Source of the DNA: Solen grandis
Taxonomy: Eukaryota > Mollusca > Bivalvia > Adapedonta > Solenidae
Length of the DNA stretch: 64,000 nt
Assembly: GCA_021229015.1 (NCBI GenBank)
Contig: CM037784.1
Span: forward strand, 65,313,223-65,377,222
Reading direction: 5' to 3'
The notes under the pieces were generated by a model that was not told where the DNA came from, ran no database searches, and saw only the letters and a list, made by a program, of their open reading frames with translations. The translations under genes and the position numbers were made by a program. Positions 22,447 to 34,010 of this stretch are shown in pieces; the first letter of the stretch is position 1, and every line of letters starts with the position of its first letter.

Positions 22447-23406
22447 GTGTCTACATGCTGATGATCAGTCAGTTAAAGCTTCTTGGCTCTGGCCCATACA
22501 CATGTATTTGATAATGGTGACGCAACTTTCTGTAAGTAATTCAAGAAATAAATTATGAACATATTAACCAAAACAGCATAAAAAGACTTCTTTTGCATGC
22601 TTGTGACAATTTATGTGAAGGTTGACTCTGGTTTAAAATGATTTGGATATTTGTACGATACAGTCAGTTTAAGGTAATTCAACGGCCATAAGATAGCACA
22701 ATTTGAATGAACACAATACAAAACCGAATTCCAATACTGCTTGCTTGTCAACAATCCTATAGAGTTTTGTGTCTCTGACCAATATTGGTTTTGAAATTTG
22801 GCTCCCGACAGAAAAATATGTGAAGGAAAGACCAACGGAAGGAAGGATGGATGAACGATTATATATGATAGATGATATAATATATCTGCATATGATACGC
22901 ATTGTTTTTAATGATATATACGTTTGCATTTTGATTTCGAGTTTATTTTCGCCTCGAATGTCTTTCATTTATGAAACGGATGGATGTACACAGTCATTTG
23001 ACTCGAACCAGCGACCTTAAACAAGTCAACACTTCTGTGTGTATTATTACGTTGCATTTAATGAGCTGCTTGTATATCATTCAAGTCATGCTGGGAAATG
23101 GAAGTGTTTAAAACAAATCGTTGGAACTCGATGGTTCCGGAACGATGGGTCAAGATATCTGATTGCTGTTTAATTACAAAGAGATGCGTAATGTGACGCG
23201 AAACCCCATACATAATTAGAAAGAGTAAATAACTTTTTCACATTTTTGGTTTCTTACAGCTGTTGGTGTCAATGTTGACAGTGACCATAGCTGTGTTACT
23301 GCTATCCTTGTTAACAACTCCACATTGCTGTCGGGCTAACCTGTTCTGTGATAACTTTTTAATAGTAAATGACTCGCTCATTCAACTTAACGATAAGTGG
23401 AAATGA
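22447..23406 (+). CDS. Last two exons of an unrecognised membrane protein gene
   Basis: Exon 22447-22531 (85 bases: one base plus 28 codons) has acceptor attattgttttgtttag and a very strong donor T/gtaagtaat. It includes ASWLWPIHMYLIMVTQLS. Exon 23260-23406 (acceptor ttggtttcttacag, phase 0) continues LLVSMLTVTIAVLLLSLL, then a Cys-containing short tail, CCRANLFC...QLNDKWK, and TGA at 23404-23406. Joined, the hydrophobic run spans the splice site and predicts at least one membrane helix near the C-terminus. An AATAAA follows at 23673. Phases agree and the donor is near consensus, so this is one of the best host-gene signals in the window. The family is unknown. The 5' part may lie across the assembly gap. 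The upstream intron end has been multiplied into the 63-bp array. Confidence 0.5.
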
Positions 23407-23672
23407 TTTGTCTGTTTATATATATAAATGTTAAATTGCAACACTCATATATGACTAGAATTACGTTAATATGATACTTTACAAAAGGAATCGGTAAGAC
23501 ATTGGTTTCATAAAGGTAACACATGCTACTGGATAGTTTATCTTAACTAAATTTTTGTCTTGCATTCTTATTTCAAAGGTGTCATACTAATTAGATATTA
23601 GGTAATATGTTTATGTATATTTGTTTCTAGACATCATTTCTACAATTACTGGAATTTCATAGTTTGAATTCT

Positions 23673-23678
23673 AATAAA
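23673..23678 (+). other. Polyadenylation signal
   Basis: AATAAA lies 267 bases after the TGA at 23404-23406, in ttctaataaagttgatc. It fits the 3' UTR of the membrane-protein gene. Confidence 0.35.
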
Positions 23679-23679
23679 G

Positions 23680-25960
23680 TTGATCTAACTTCCTACACGT
23701 AGGCTTTGTTATTGATTACTATTATATTCATGTTAAAATATCGCATATATGCGAATAATGAACATGTCTCGTGCTTTTTATCTTTACCCATACTTTCACA
23801 TACGAAACAAAACAGTATAATTATTCTTTTTCACACACTAAATCCAGGTCAATCATGTACATTTATAATAAATTATAACCATAACTCTTTGGTGTTATCC
23901 AGTTGAAAATTAAGAAATAGCTCTCAGGCATGCCCGCCCCTATTTACTTGCAAACTTTAATTTTGAATATAGTAATGTGGCAATGCATAACTAAAACTTT
24001 TTTATTGATAGATGTATAACTCTAATACAGATCATCCTATACAGTGTAGAAGACTATTCTGATGGCACTTTGTATATTTCTGCTTATTGTTACAAATGGG
24101 TGTCATACTGGGCCGGAAATGGGTCAATTACTCCGTGGCGTTACAAATTGAACATAATCAAGAAAATGGCATGGCTATTCACGTTTTTTCATTCTTTTTT
24201 ACTACCATGTAAATTAATGGAGAATTTAAGTGCTTATTTGGTTTAGCCCCTCGCGTCTTGCAGTAGCAGTTGCATGCCAATAATTTGCTAGACTTTGAGA
24301 ATAAACAATTGTGTTTTATTGTTTCTTTCTTTTCTTACAGATGCATATATATACCTTAGTGAGTCTTAAAGTACTAAGAAAATTTCTTATTTTGGATTGC
24401 ATAGTGTAAATGCTACTTCAAAATTAGCTAGCAAGTAACGTAACCGTCGCAGAATGACACACATTTTACCGTATATGGAAACAAAATTAAATTCACTTTC
24501 ATCAGCTACAATACACGAACAAAAATAACAAAGACTGCTTACCTACACAATATTACAGCAGATGTGATAAATATATTTAAATGATAAGACAATACCATAA
24601 TTTAAATATGGCTTTATTTGTACAGTATATGTTTCATTGTATAATTTTCAACAGTATATGTATGTATTTTGATAACATTTTAAAGATATTACAATATGAA
24701 TCCTGTCCTTAAGCCTTGAAATATGTGCACGTGCATTTATAGGATTCCATAAAATATCAAGTCGTAACGAGAGAATATGTCTTTTCGGGGAAAATAATTT
24801 TGTAATGTATTTTTTTAAATCAAAATCTATTAGCTTTTGTCCAATTCTTACTTTATAAATATGTTTTAAAACCGTGAAATGATTTAGTATCAGTATATAA
24901 TTCACCTTGTCATTGTGAAACGATATTTATAAAGGAAACTACACAGAGACGCTGCTGTCATTTATTGTTTTATATATGACATTCTGCGACGATGTTCTTA
25001 AGACAAATTCAAATAGACATTGCCTAGACATTAAGTAGTTTATATACCTTCTGGTGCAATATTCTCAAATAATTCCCGAAGTTTTTCTTTGTCCGGACCA
25101 CATTTTGTGCTTATCAAAATTAATGAGCGCTGACGGAAGAATACGTGATACAAATGTAAAAATATTATTTAATTGCCAAAAAATTTGAGTTTTTTTATTG
25201 TATAATTAAAAGTCCGTGAAATAGAGAGTGAGAAATAACACGCCATTACAGATTTTCACTTGTTTTCCTTGGCTAACAACACTTAAATAAATTCAATTAG
25301 TACTTATGAGACATAAGAATAGTGTAACTTAAATCTCGTGTATTCTTCTTGACTAAATCGAATCAAATTGCTTTTAATTACACATGTAGCGCACTTTAAT
25401 TTGTTTTTGCTACAGTTTGTTTAACGAATCTAAGTGCATGTCCAAGGATAAAACGTGCACTGGATAAGTTCAGAGCTGTATACGACATTATATTACGACA
25501 CCATACTGTTGTAATATCTTAGGTTTTGCTTTTTTCAAATATTTCATTGTTCACTGGTATATAACGTCGATGTTCGTCAAGATATCACTATGATATACAA
25601 TTTGTATTACATAATTAGCTTTTTTTATCATTAATTTGTGAATTTATTTAATAAATAATAATATAATATGTTTTTAATATGTGAATATTTTCTTAATTCA
25701 CAAGAATAAATCGTATGTAATATACATAATGTGTTAAATAACATTCAACCTTAGACCCAGTATGTTTTAAATATGTGAATTTGAATGATAAACATTAAAA
25801 CCTCAGTAATAGAAAAGGGTAGACAAACATTAGGACAAAAAGGTCTTGTATGCATTTCTAATATATCCGGACATGTATAAAGAATAGACAGGTTCGCCAA
25901 TAAAGTTTAGATGGCAAGGATTACTATTCATGAACATATATGTATAAAGGAACAGGTAGC
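23680..25960. other. AT-rich stretch, one weak exon-like block
   Basis: Mostly featureless. From about 24031 a plus-strand frame stays open to 24246 and contains YSDGTLYISAYCYKWVSYW and WRYKLNIIKKMAWL. A 35-base core at 24139-24173 is about 31/35 identical to the reverse strand near 50,470-50,500. This could be a decayed or real exon, but its splice sites are weak. Confidence 0.3.
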
Positions 25961-25964
25961 GTCA

Positions 25965-26510
25965 TGATCAAGTTCTGCGTGTGCTCGCTGGCATATTGGA
26001 GATAAGAAAGGACGGACGCTAATCCCTTTTGTTTGCCCTGGAAACGAGGCTATCTCAACAAAGACAGCGTCTGGTATCCTTTAACAAGCCAATGACCTGA
26101 CATGAGTGCAGATCTGGACGAGAAACCTGTCTTGTTTTTTCTCTCAGCAAAGCTTCGATCAGACATTGAAATGTGATCTTCAAGTACCAAGAAGCGTGTG
26201 ATGGTCGAACTCCCTGTGCCATGGGAAAAGAGATATGAGGTGTCAAACAAACTCAAGCGTCCAAAGTACACAGAGCTCCAAAGATTATGTAAGGACCAGT
26301 TTTAGAAGACTTGTCTTTATCATTAAGAAGTTGTTTGTCGTGGATTTCCGGCCGAGTTGGTATGGAAGATGTTCAGCGCTTTGGGTATTGGTTGGGAGAG
26401 AAAGAAAAACCTCAGCCCTAAGCCTTGGAAAGTAAGTTGAGGGAGAATCCAGCTGGTTCTGGAGCAAACGAGAGCAGCAGAGTCGGAAGCTGTTTACAGA
26501 ATTTATGATG
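25965..26510 (+). pseudogene. Decayed retroelement C-terminal domain
   Basis: A G+C-richer island in AT-rich DNA. Its frames, broken by stops and shifts, keep the order of a conserved C-terminal region common in invertebrate reverse-transcriptase-type element proteins. At about 26035 a PFVCPGNEA-like block is followed by ADLDEKPV; near 26200-26225 is MVELPVPWEKRYE, the ELTVPWE-type motif; then KRPKYTELQ; and near 26333-26350 VVCRGFPAE, the EVGCRGF-type motif. There are stops at about 26176 and 26302 and shifts between blocks. It is a fossil with no visible element ends. The domain is familiar from many predicted invertebrate proteins, but its exact parent element class is uncertain. Confidence 0.6.
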
Positions 26511-26649
26511 ACTGCGCAACACTGCCGATTTGCTATCTTTTATGGGGAGGATTCCTATGCCCTCTGGATTGTGCCTAACTGAAGACCTGAGTAAATAAGC
26601 AAAACCAAAGTTACCGTTTTTCCCATTATAACGACAATGAAACATTATA

Positions 26650-27612
26650 TAATATTTAATGAGCGAAAAAAGTATGTATAGATCTATGAAATCAATACAT
26701 AGTTTAAGTGAACAAATTAAAAATATCGATCATTTGTTATTTTAGTCGAAACTGCGCTCCTTTCAAAATCATTTAAAGAAGCGTTACGAATGAATGAGAA
26801 ATATAATAATTCTATGGTTGGTAACAGTTTTCTAAATCCATTCTTGGCAGTTGGATAAAGCTTTAACGTGCAATATATATACTATTACTCTCGGAATATG
26901 CTTTTTATAACCTTTCTTGAATAGCTTGGAGTATACAAGTTATCATTAAAAGTATGTACAAGAAAAATGATTAACTTAAAATAAATATTATTGTATGTAC
27001 GTTTGTTTGGTTTGATATACATGTATACTGCAATTTGCATTTGTTGCTAAAATTTAAATCTATCAATCTAACTTCTTTTTTATTTTCACGTAAAACAATG
27101 TGAATATGTTTCAGATTCAACCAGCTGTAGATCCGACGTAAACCAACCAACATAGCTATACCATATCATTTAAGCAATTAAATGTCAGAATAATCAACAA
27201 AACAAATAATGCTAAATCAATGTTATTTTCTCAAACAATTTATCCTTGTCTTACAAGTATACACCGTAACATTATTGAAACTATGCTACTTATATGTACG
27301 ATATTTTTAGACATATGGTATCTGAACATGCCCAAAGGAAATTAAAACTTCCAGTAAATATCTACATTTTGGAGTATCTGCAGAATCAGCAAAAATTTCT
27401 TCCAAGCACTTTATAGAGCTCAGTCTGATCTCATGTAAGAAAACTGAAACACAACGGTATTTCAAGCTATAACATTTAAACATTGCATTGAAATCTCAGA
27501 CATAAACATTTTGTATAAGATCTTTTCTGTGTTGTCTTTCATGACCATACCTCTTGTGTGTAAGAGTGTGTGCACACTACTCTAATCCGAAACGACAAAT
27601 GTCTTTGCTCAC
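26650..27612. other. AT-rich non-coding stretch
   Basis: No supportable gene or repeat was seen. Confidence 0.45.
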
Positions 27613-27680
<68 letters not shown>

Positions 27681-27688
27681 GTGTGTGT
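27613..27688. repeat. (CA)n(TA)n(TG)n compound microsatellite
   Basis: A CA run of about 24 bases passes into a TA run of about 40 bases, then ttgtgtgtgtgtc. CA on one side and TG on the other make the whole tract self-complementary and able to extrude a long hairpin. Confidence 0.9.
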
Positions 27689-27847
27689 CTAAGAATTATA
27701 TAAATTTGCACACGCTACCTCCTACCTATAAGCTGAACTTATCATATTTTTCCAGCAGACACAAAGGAGAGAATATCTAGATAAATATCATGGGTGAGCG
27801 CTTTTTAAAAAGTCAAATATTATGATCGATCACTAACGACTGAAATG

Positions 27848-28072
27848 AAGATAGCTCCCTTGCTTTGCACTCAGCATATAAGGGTAATTGCAGGACCGGT
27901 TGGCCCGGTGTCAGGATAAGTGACTGAGTGTGGTACCATGCCGCATGTCTACGGCGTGATACTGCAGTGTGGCAGCAGTATATCTGCCTCAAGTAGACTT
28001 GGTCTCCAAATGACTCAATACTGTCGGTGGGACGTTAAACCCAACAAAAAACAAAAAAAAAAAACAAACCCT
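27848..28072 (+). repeat. tRNA-derived SINE, family A, 5'-truncated
   Basis: Plus-strand copy lacking the tRNA head. It begins in agctcccttgctttgcactc and runs through accggttggcccggtgtcag and gatactgcagtgtggcagca to gggacgttaaacccaac and an A/C-rich tail. Confidence 0.75.
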
Positions 28073-28164
28073 TTAAACAAAACGTTCTCTAGTATTGAAT
28101 AAATGTTTTATTTTCGCACTCTCTTGGACAATTTCTTTAAGGCTTAGAAACAGTATTCTTTTTT

Positions 28165-28575
28165 CACTATATATATTTTATTGAAAGATATGCAAACTCA
28201 ATACGTACTATCTTTAAAGACGTTGCATCTTTATAAGAATATAAAGTGCATACAAGTAGCATCGGACAATTTACTTTAATCAGTCTTTTAATATTCATCG
28301 CTCTCAGTAAATAAAGTTTCTGCATAATTCAGCGATGTGTATTCCAAACAACAGTACTTCTTGTTGTATTTTATCGTAAACGTTCCAAAGTCAAACGCAC
28401 TCTTTCGAAAAGTGATGATTGAAATCTAAAATGAATACTTGCCAAATGATTTAGACGGACAGTTTCTCTTTCTCTCTAAATGTGTTGTGCAAGGAGACAA
28501 AACAAATTTATCTAATGCACTGCATTTCGGAAGTGAAGACAAATTAAAGTAAAATTTCTGTTAGAATGACTTTGA
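28165..28575. repeat. Diverged duplicate of 57290-57695 (copy 1)
   Basis: Same orientation as the partner 29 kb away. Shared stretches in order include attgaaagatatgcaaactc (partner attgcaagctatgcatactg), taaataaagtttctgcat (partner taagtaaagtgtctgcat), aagtgatgattgaaatc and ggagacaaaacaaatttatc with aatgcact. Reverse-strand frames in both begin with MQKLYLLRAMNIKRL and MQTLYLLRMMHLRRL, hinting at a coding past, but no protein was recognised. Confidence 0.5.
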
Positions 28576-28579
28576 AGAA

Positions 28580-30083
28580 GAAATATTTACGGTATAAAAT
28601 TTGCATAATTTTTAGATGTTACTGTGTTTTTCTTCTTTTTTTCAAGATATTAGAAAAAAAACACAAATGTGTCCTTAAGCCATGCTATGCAGATTTAATT
28701 GAATTCGCTTTTGTCAAAGGCATGAATACTTAAACAATTTTATTAACTCAGATTTGTAAAGAGGTAAAGTAAATACAATAAATTAATTCCAAAAGCATCG
28801 GCTCGTGTTACTGAACTCTGATAATTTGACGAAATTATTTATAAAATACTTGGCTGTGCTTTCATTGGGAATTCTAATTTCAAGCATATATTGGTATATA
28901 TAATTTATTGGTTTGATGAACATGTTATAATTTGCTGTTTTGCATCGGGTTTAGCTTTGTGCTAAATTCATTTCTATGACGGTGAAAACCCATCTTCATC
29001 TTCACGAATTTTGGTACACATGTACATTATGATATGAGCTATTTAATATTCATGCAATGTTGTGGCTGTGGCATATAATTCACTTTAGGATGAACATGGA
29101 ACAAGTTGTTGCTCTGCCACATATACTTTAGAAAATACAAAAAAAATAAATATAAATAAAATAAGTTCTTAAAAACGTGTACCAGCTGGACATCAGTGTT
29201 GTAATAGAAACACATTTGCTTGTTCTTGATATTTAATTACTGTTAGCAATCCAAACATAAAAACCTTACTAAACTTGTCAATTTTAGATTTATTTCTCAA
29301 AAGACACATTGGCCGACAGAAATAATATTAAAGCTATAAATCTTAATCTGACTATATAAGTTATAGAGAAGTAAATTTATAGGCACGTTATAGATAAAGT
29401 TACCTTCTATTTAACATTATGTTTGATGCATATAAGGAAAACCTATTGCTTTCCATGTCACCGCTTTATTAGTCTAATTGATCAATATATATATATTATC
29501 AATATATGATATTTTATCTAATCCTATAAATACACGTGCAAATATTTTAAATATAAATTCACATATCTGTAATTCTATATCTTGTCAGTAAATAGCTATT
29601 CATGGCTAAGGTTTATATGTTGTCATGTCTCCCACAATAGATTAAATTTCAACTTGAACTATATCTATCGAAGTTGTTTACTGGTTTCTTATATGATGAT
29701 CAATCAATTAATATACAGCCTTATTTATGCTTTAAGCAGATCTGTATACTGGTTCAAATTCCACCAAAACTACTTACCGCAAAGAATACTTAAATTCTTA
29801 AACTAGGTAGATACACATTCCACCATTCCTATTTTGTGAAATACTTAAGTACACGACTAGGCTGAAATGAATTATTACCTTAATAAATAACAATAATTGA
29901 CAAGAAATGAAACATTGGGGTATTCGTATTAGAGAAACAAGACTAATGAAATTGGCCCTTAAGTATTATTAAGTTTTACTTAGCGCTAGGAATTGTTGAT
30001 GAAATTGGGCCCAGATTTCTTAAAAGAAATGAACATACAGAAGTCTTTTTAGAACTTGCTGGGCCAGTTTAAGGATAAGACGA
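28580..30083. other. AT-rich non-coding stretch
   Basis: No gene or element was supported. The 74-codon frame near 29582 is unremarkable in this composition. Confidence 0.45.
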
Positions 30084-30091
30084 TGTATAAG

Positions 30092-30377
30092 ATTTGTTTG
30101 TTTGTTTGTTGGTTGGTTTAATGTCCCACCGACAGTATTTGAGTCATTTGGAGACGATGTCTACTTGAAACAGATATAGTGCTGCCACACTGCAGTATCA
30201 CGCCGTACACATGTGGCATGATATCACACCCGGTCACATTATTCTGACTACGGGCCAACCGGTTCTGCAACTACCCTTATATGCTGAGTACCAAGCAAGT
30301 ATGTCGCTGCCGGGGATCGAACCCACGAGCTCCCGCTCCCGAGGCAGACACGCTAACCACTTGGCCACCGGGGACGG
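30092..30377 (-). repeat. tRNA-derived SINE, family A, near full length
   Basis: Reverse-strand copy. The head (plus strand 30300-30377) carries complements of a B-box (gtgggttcgatcccc) and an A-box (tggccaagtggttagc). The body has cactgcagtatcacgccgta and the tail is (GTTT)n on the plus strand. Flanking TGTATAAG at 30084-30091 and 30378-30385 is a target-site duplication, extendable to 13 bases with one mismatch. Confidence 0.88.
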
Positions 30378-30389
30378 TGTATAAGGTGC

Positions 30390-31955
30390 AAGTTCAGCAG
30401 AATATGATTCTGAAAAAAAAAAGAAACAACCATGGAATTGTGTTATAACTGCAAAGTAAGGAGACGGAATCAGACTCCTTGCTGGGAAACAAAAAAAATC
30501 AACAAAAACTATTAAATACCATATATACACTCAGTTCCGAAGGAAAGTGTGCATTTTTTAATATATTAAGTACTTTATTTAGCAAACATATCAGTTTAAA
30601 TGTTCGCATACTATATCTCGTGTGTATATTTCATCGACCAAGCCCAAATTTATTTTCTTCATGTAGTAGATTGAAATATTTAAAATTTAAAAGTGCACAC
30701 TTTTTGTAACTAAGTGTAGGTAAATAGAATATCATTGGTTTAGGGTTATTTGTTTATATAGTCATTTTACAATTTCTAAGCAAATGTTTCGTTTACTTAT
30801 CCTACAATATTATGATAAAATCAATTAATAAACATTATATGTAACTGGCTTTCAACCAATGAAGTAAAGGGCAAATAATTTCCTTAAATAGCAAATCTTT
30901 TTTTTTTTGAGCGATACAGAAAAATAAAATTATATCAAGATCGCTCCTTTTTAAATGATTGCCAATGTTCAGATGACACTGCTTGCTATATGAATAAAAT
31001 TTCTAGGATAATAACTCTCTCAAAGGTGCCTTTATTTTCAATATCCATTTATAACTTTTAAGATTCCACTGCCTTCGATAAGTCAACTATCCTCAAATTA
31101 GAACTGGATTTGAATAAATGTAGATAAAAATGTATTTTGAGAACTTCTCGCATCAAAGTTATGAAGAAAATATGAGAAAGATTCAGTACTGGATACACAT
31201 TTAAAATTAGAAACGGCGCCCAATCCATTTCACAGACAGCGAAACAATCCCCTATTACCCAAATTGAAAAGCAGAAATTCGAACTTTATATATTCCCTAT
31301 CGACCATGAACTGGTAAAACAATATCTGTGCCTTTCAAATAGCATTTCCACTAAAATGTTACATCTTCCTTTTTTGGGTTCTTATAATTAAAAAAATACA
31401 GTTCAAGGTGAATAATCGAAATAACATTAAAGTTGTGGAAACACATTCCTGGTTTTTACATTAAATTATATTTCCTTAGCGTAAATGATTTTGTGGAAAT
31501 TAATATTTTTCTTAATTAAAATAACATTTTTTTTTCCGGAGATGTTTTATTTTTTACGGTAGTGTACGACGGCCCATTTCGAAATAGACTTTGACCTATA
31601 TACTTTTAACATATTGTAAATAGCTTTTTTTTCAGGAATGTTGATACAGTGGAAAAAATAAGATAACATTAGTTCGATGATTATATCAAGAGTCATATAT
31701 ATAATTCTTAATCCGAGTTCCATCTTTTTCACATATCATATGGTTATATAAGAAACTTTTTTATTCAATCTAACTAAAATTATTGTATTATGGTTGCCAG
31801 AAATTGAAAATATGTAGTGTTTTTGATCATGGCCTTTAAGTTAAGATGAAAATATTTCTTATATGAATTTTCCCAATGGAATAACACGAAGGATTTTATG
31901 ATAATAGTTTTTACCAATGTTATACATTTATGCTTCTTGGTATTCTGAGTTACAT
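30390..31955. other. AT-rich non-coding stretch
   Basis: Nothing supportable was seen. A T-rich run lies near 30899-30909. Confidence 0.45.
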
Positions 31956-31957
31956 AC

Positions 31958-32162
31958 TAATCTCTCAGCCTCTCACCGCTTTGGGTTCGAATCCCGGTAG
32001 GGACTTCGGATTTTTCATGGATTGGCTGACTTGCGGTAGGTCGGTGGTTCTACCCGGGTACCTCTGTGTACTCGGGGTCTTCCTCCACCTGTAATTAGCT
32101 GGACGTCGCTATATGATTGAAATACTATCGCAGCGACGGTAAACTGCAATACAACAACAACT
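31958..32162 (+). repeat. tRNA-derived SINE, family B, copy 2
   Basis: Shares ggtcggtggttctacccgg, tcttcctccacc and ctggacgtcgctatatgatt with 2889-3130. A good B-box, gggttcgaatccc, lies near 31982-31994. The tail is gcaatacaacaacaac. It is less decayed than copy 1 at the B-box but shortened at the A-box end. Confidence 0.78.
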
Positions 32163-32164
32163 AC

Positions 32165-33152
32165 ACACTAAGCGCTTTAGTTCATAACCAAAACTTAAAA
32201 TATAAGTTCTATATATTTTTTATGCACATCTCAAAACGGACACATCCTCAAGATTACAGATAACATAGTGTAAGGGGTAGGTACCTCAGCCAAGAACCAG
32301 ACCATGAAACTTATTGGAACATGTTGTGTGAGCAACTCGCCCCAGGTATATATGTTTATTTCAATGCCCTGAATGTTTGTCCGAGGTTGTTGAACAAAGG
32401 TACCTACTGAAAGCAAGATTCACGTGCATTTGTTTGTCGGAGTTTTGGATAAACCGATATGCATATTCATTTCGGGGTGTTTTAGCGTCATGTTAATTAT
32501 AAATATATATCATACATAGTTAATTAAAGTTAGCAATTTCATTTATAATGAGGTACTCCGTCCATTGCTGTGACACATAACGTTAAAACTCAGCTTAGAA
32601 GCATGGATGTTCTAGACAGCGTCTTCAAAATTCAAATTATTAAGTTCAAAATGTGAATTGACAAATTGATTTTGTATATCTTTCATTTAGCAAAGCACGT
32701 AATTTATTTACAAATTGTATTATAAAAGACATCGAGTCTCCAGATTTGACAATAACGTTTTAAGAATGGATTGAATTTATATTTTCACAAACCCATCAAA
32801 ATAGCAATATCAAGATATAAAATATCAGTTGTGCTTTAAAATTTTCTTCGCTGTGTGCATTTGCTATTTTAGGGGAGTCATTTCTGTTTGCTCAGAACAG
32901 TAAAAGTAAAGGCGATCGGGTAAATTGCATGGTATCACATCCTCGATCAATAAATATATTAACCAAACGAATTTTGCAGAATTGCTAACTTCTTGCTGTC
33001 AACGACGTAAATTCAAAACATTATCATGTAATTAAATATATAAACAAACTTATACTTACTTATACAAAGTAAGAATGGAATACCTCGTTCAACGAAATGC
33101 AAATCCTTTTTTAATGAACTTACGTTTATATCAGGAACAAAAGCAATTATAC
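32165..33152. other. AT-rich non-coding stretch
   Basis: Nothing supportable was seen. Confidence 0.45.
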
Positions 33153-33154
33153 TA

Positions 33155-33298
33155 CCGTAAAACATCGCTATAAGACCACCTCGGAATTAAGACCACCTCG
33201 CTGATAAGACCACTCATCTTTGGAAAAATTTTATATCCTCGCTTTTAAGACCCTTTTTCGCTGGAACTGACTGTGGTCTAAATAGCGAGTATTTTCTG
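33155..33298. mobile_element. TA-flanked MITE, 144 bases
   Basis: The left end CCGTAAAACATCGCTATAAG and the right end, read inward, CAGAAAATACTCGCTATTTA, then GACCAC in both, form imperfect terminal inverted repeats. TA lies on both sides (33153-33154 and 33299-33300), the target choice of Tc1/mariner/pogo transposases. Internal copies of aagaccacctcg suggest the inverted end was locally duplicated. No coding capacity. Confidence 0.7.
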
Positions 33299-33716
33299 TA
33301 ATAAAAAGGAAAACATCAATTTTGAGTCTAAGCAAAATAATCAAATACAGAAATTGAAATAAAGATAAATATAATCGATAAAAATAAGAATACAATAAAG
33401 TTCGAACATTAAAGTTTGTATGTGGACCAAGTTTTAAACAAATATTGATTACCGAGTAATCACTGAAAACGTTCCCGTTAACATCATATATTCATCTACA
33501 TTGATTCGGAGATAGTATTGCCATAACATATTGTTTGAAATAATTTCTGTGAGCTCATCACTCAGGCTTCGCAATTAAGTTTGTGGGCTTTCCTGGCTAA
33601 GAACTGTCTTTTTCTGTCAAGATTTGTATGAGAATATAAATGTAAAACGCTATTACATATAATCTTTTTTTTCTTTGAAATACATATCTTATTTGTTTAT
33701 ATTTTGCTATTTAAGG

Positions 33717-34010
33717 ATGCTAGTCATATTTATATATCTGGCAGTCGCGCCTCAAATGTTTTATTTACTAAATAAAGTAACCTTTCAAAGTCGAAATGGT
33801 CTTTGTGTATATATGAGAGTCGAACTATCCTCCGGTCATTTCTTGGCCAACTTAAATTCATACGAGTATATACAGCTTCAATTTTCAGCTGACAAATCTG
33901 CGGTCACTTCATTTATATTAGCACAGTTTTCCCCCATAACAAATGATATTGTCAATTACGTTTTCGTGTTACGGAATTGCGAAGGCGATAACCCAGTCAG
34001 GGAGGCGTGA
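33717..34010 (+). CDS. Small open frame with signal-like start
   Basis: ATG 33717 opens 97 codons. The first residues MLVIFIYLAVA are hydrophobic like a signal peptide or anchor, and an acceptor-like tattttgctatttaag touches the ATG. No domain was recognised. One open frame of this length is moderately unusual in such AT-rich DNA but not decisive. Confidence 0.22.
   Translation: MLVIFIYLAVAPQMFYLLNKVTFQSRNGLCVYMRVELSSGHFLANLNSYEYIQLQFSADKSAVTSFILAQFSPITNDIVNYVFVLRNCEGDNPVREA

Noticed and set aside
26050..26645. Reverse-strand frames of 60-75 codons
   Set aside because: Shadows of the plus-strand fossil domain, whose motifs are on the other strand.
30234..30530. 98-codon reverse-strand frame
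   Set aside because: Most of it is the family A SINE head and body.
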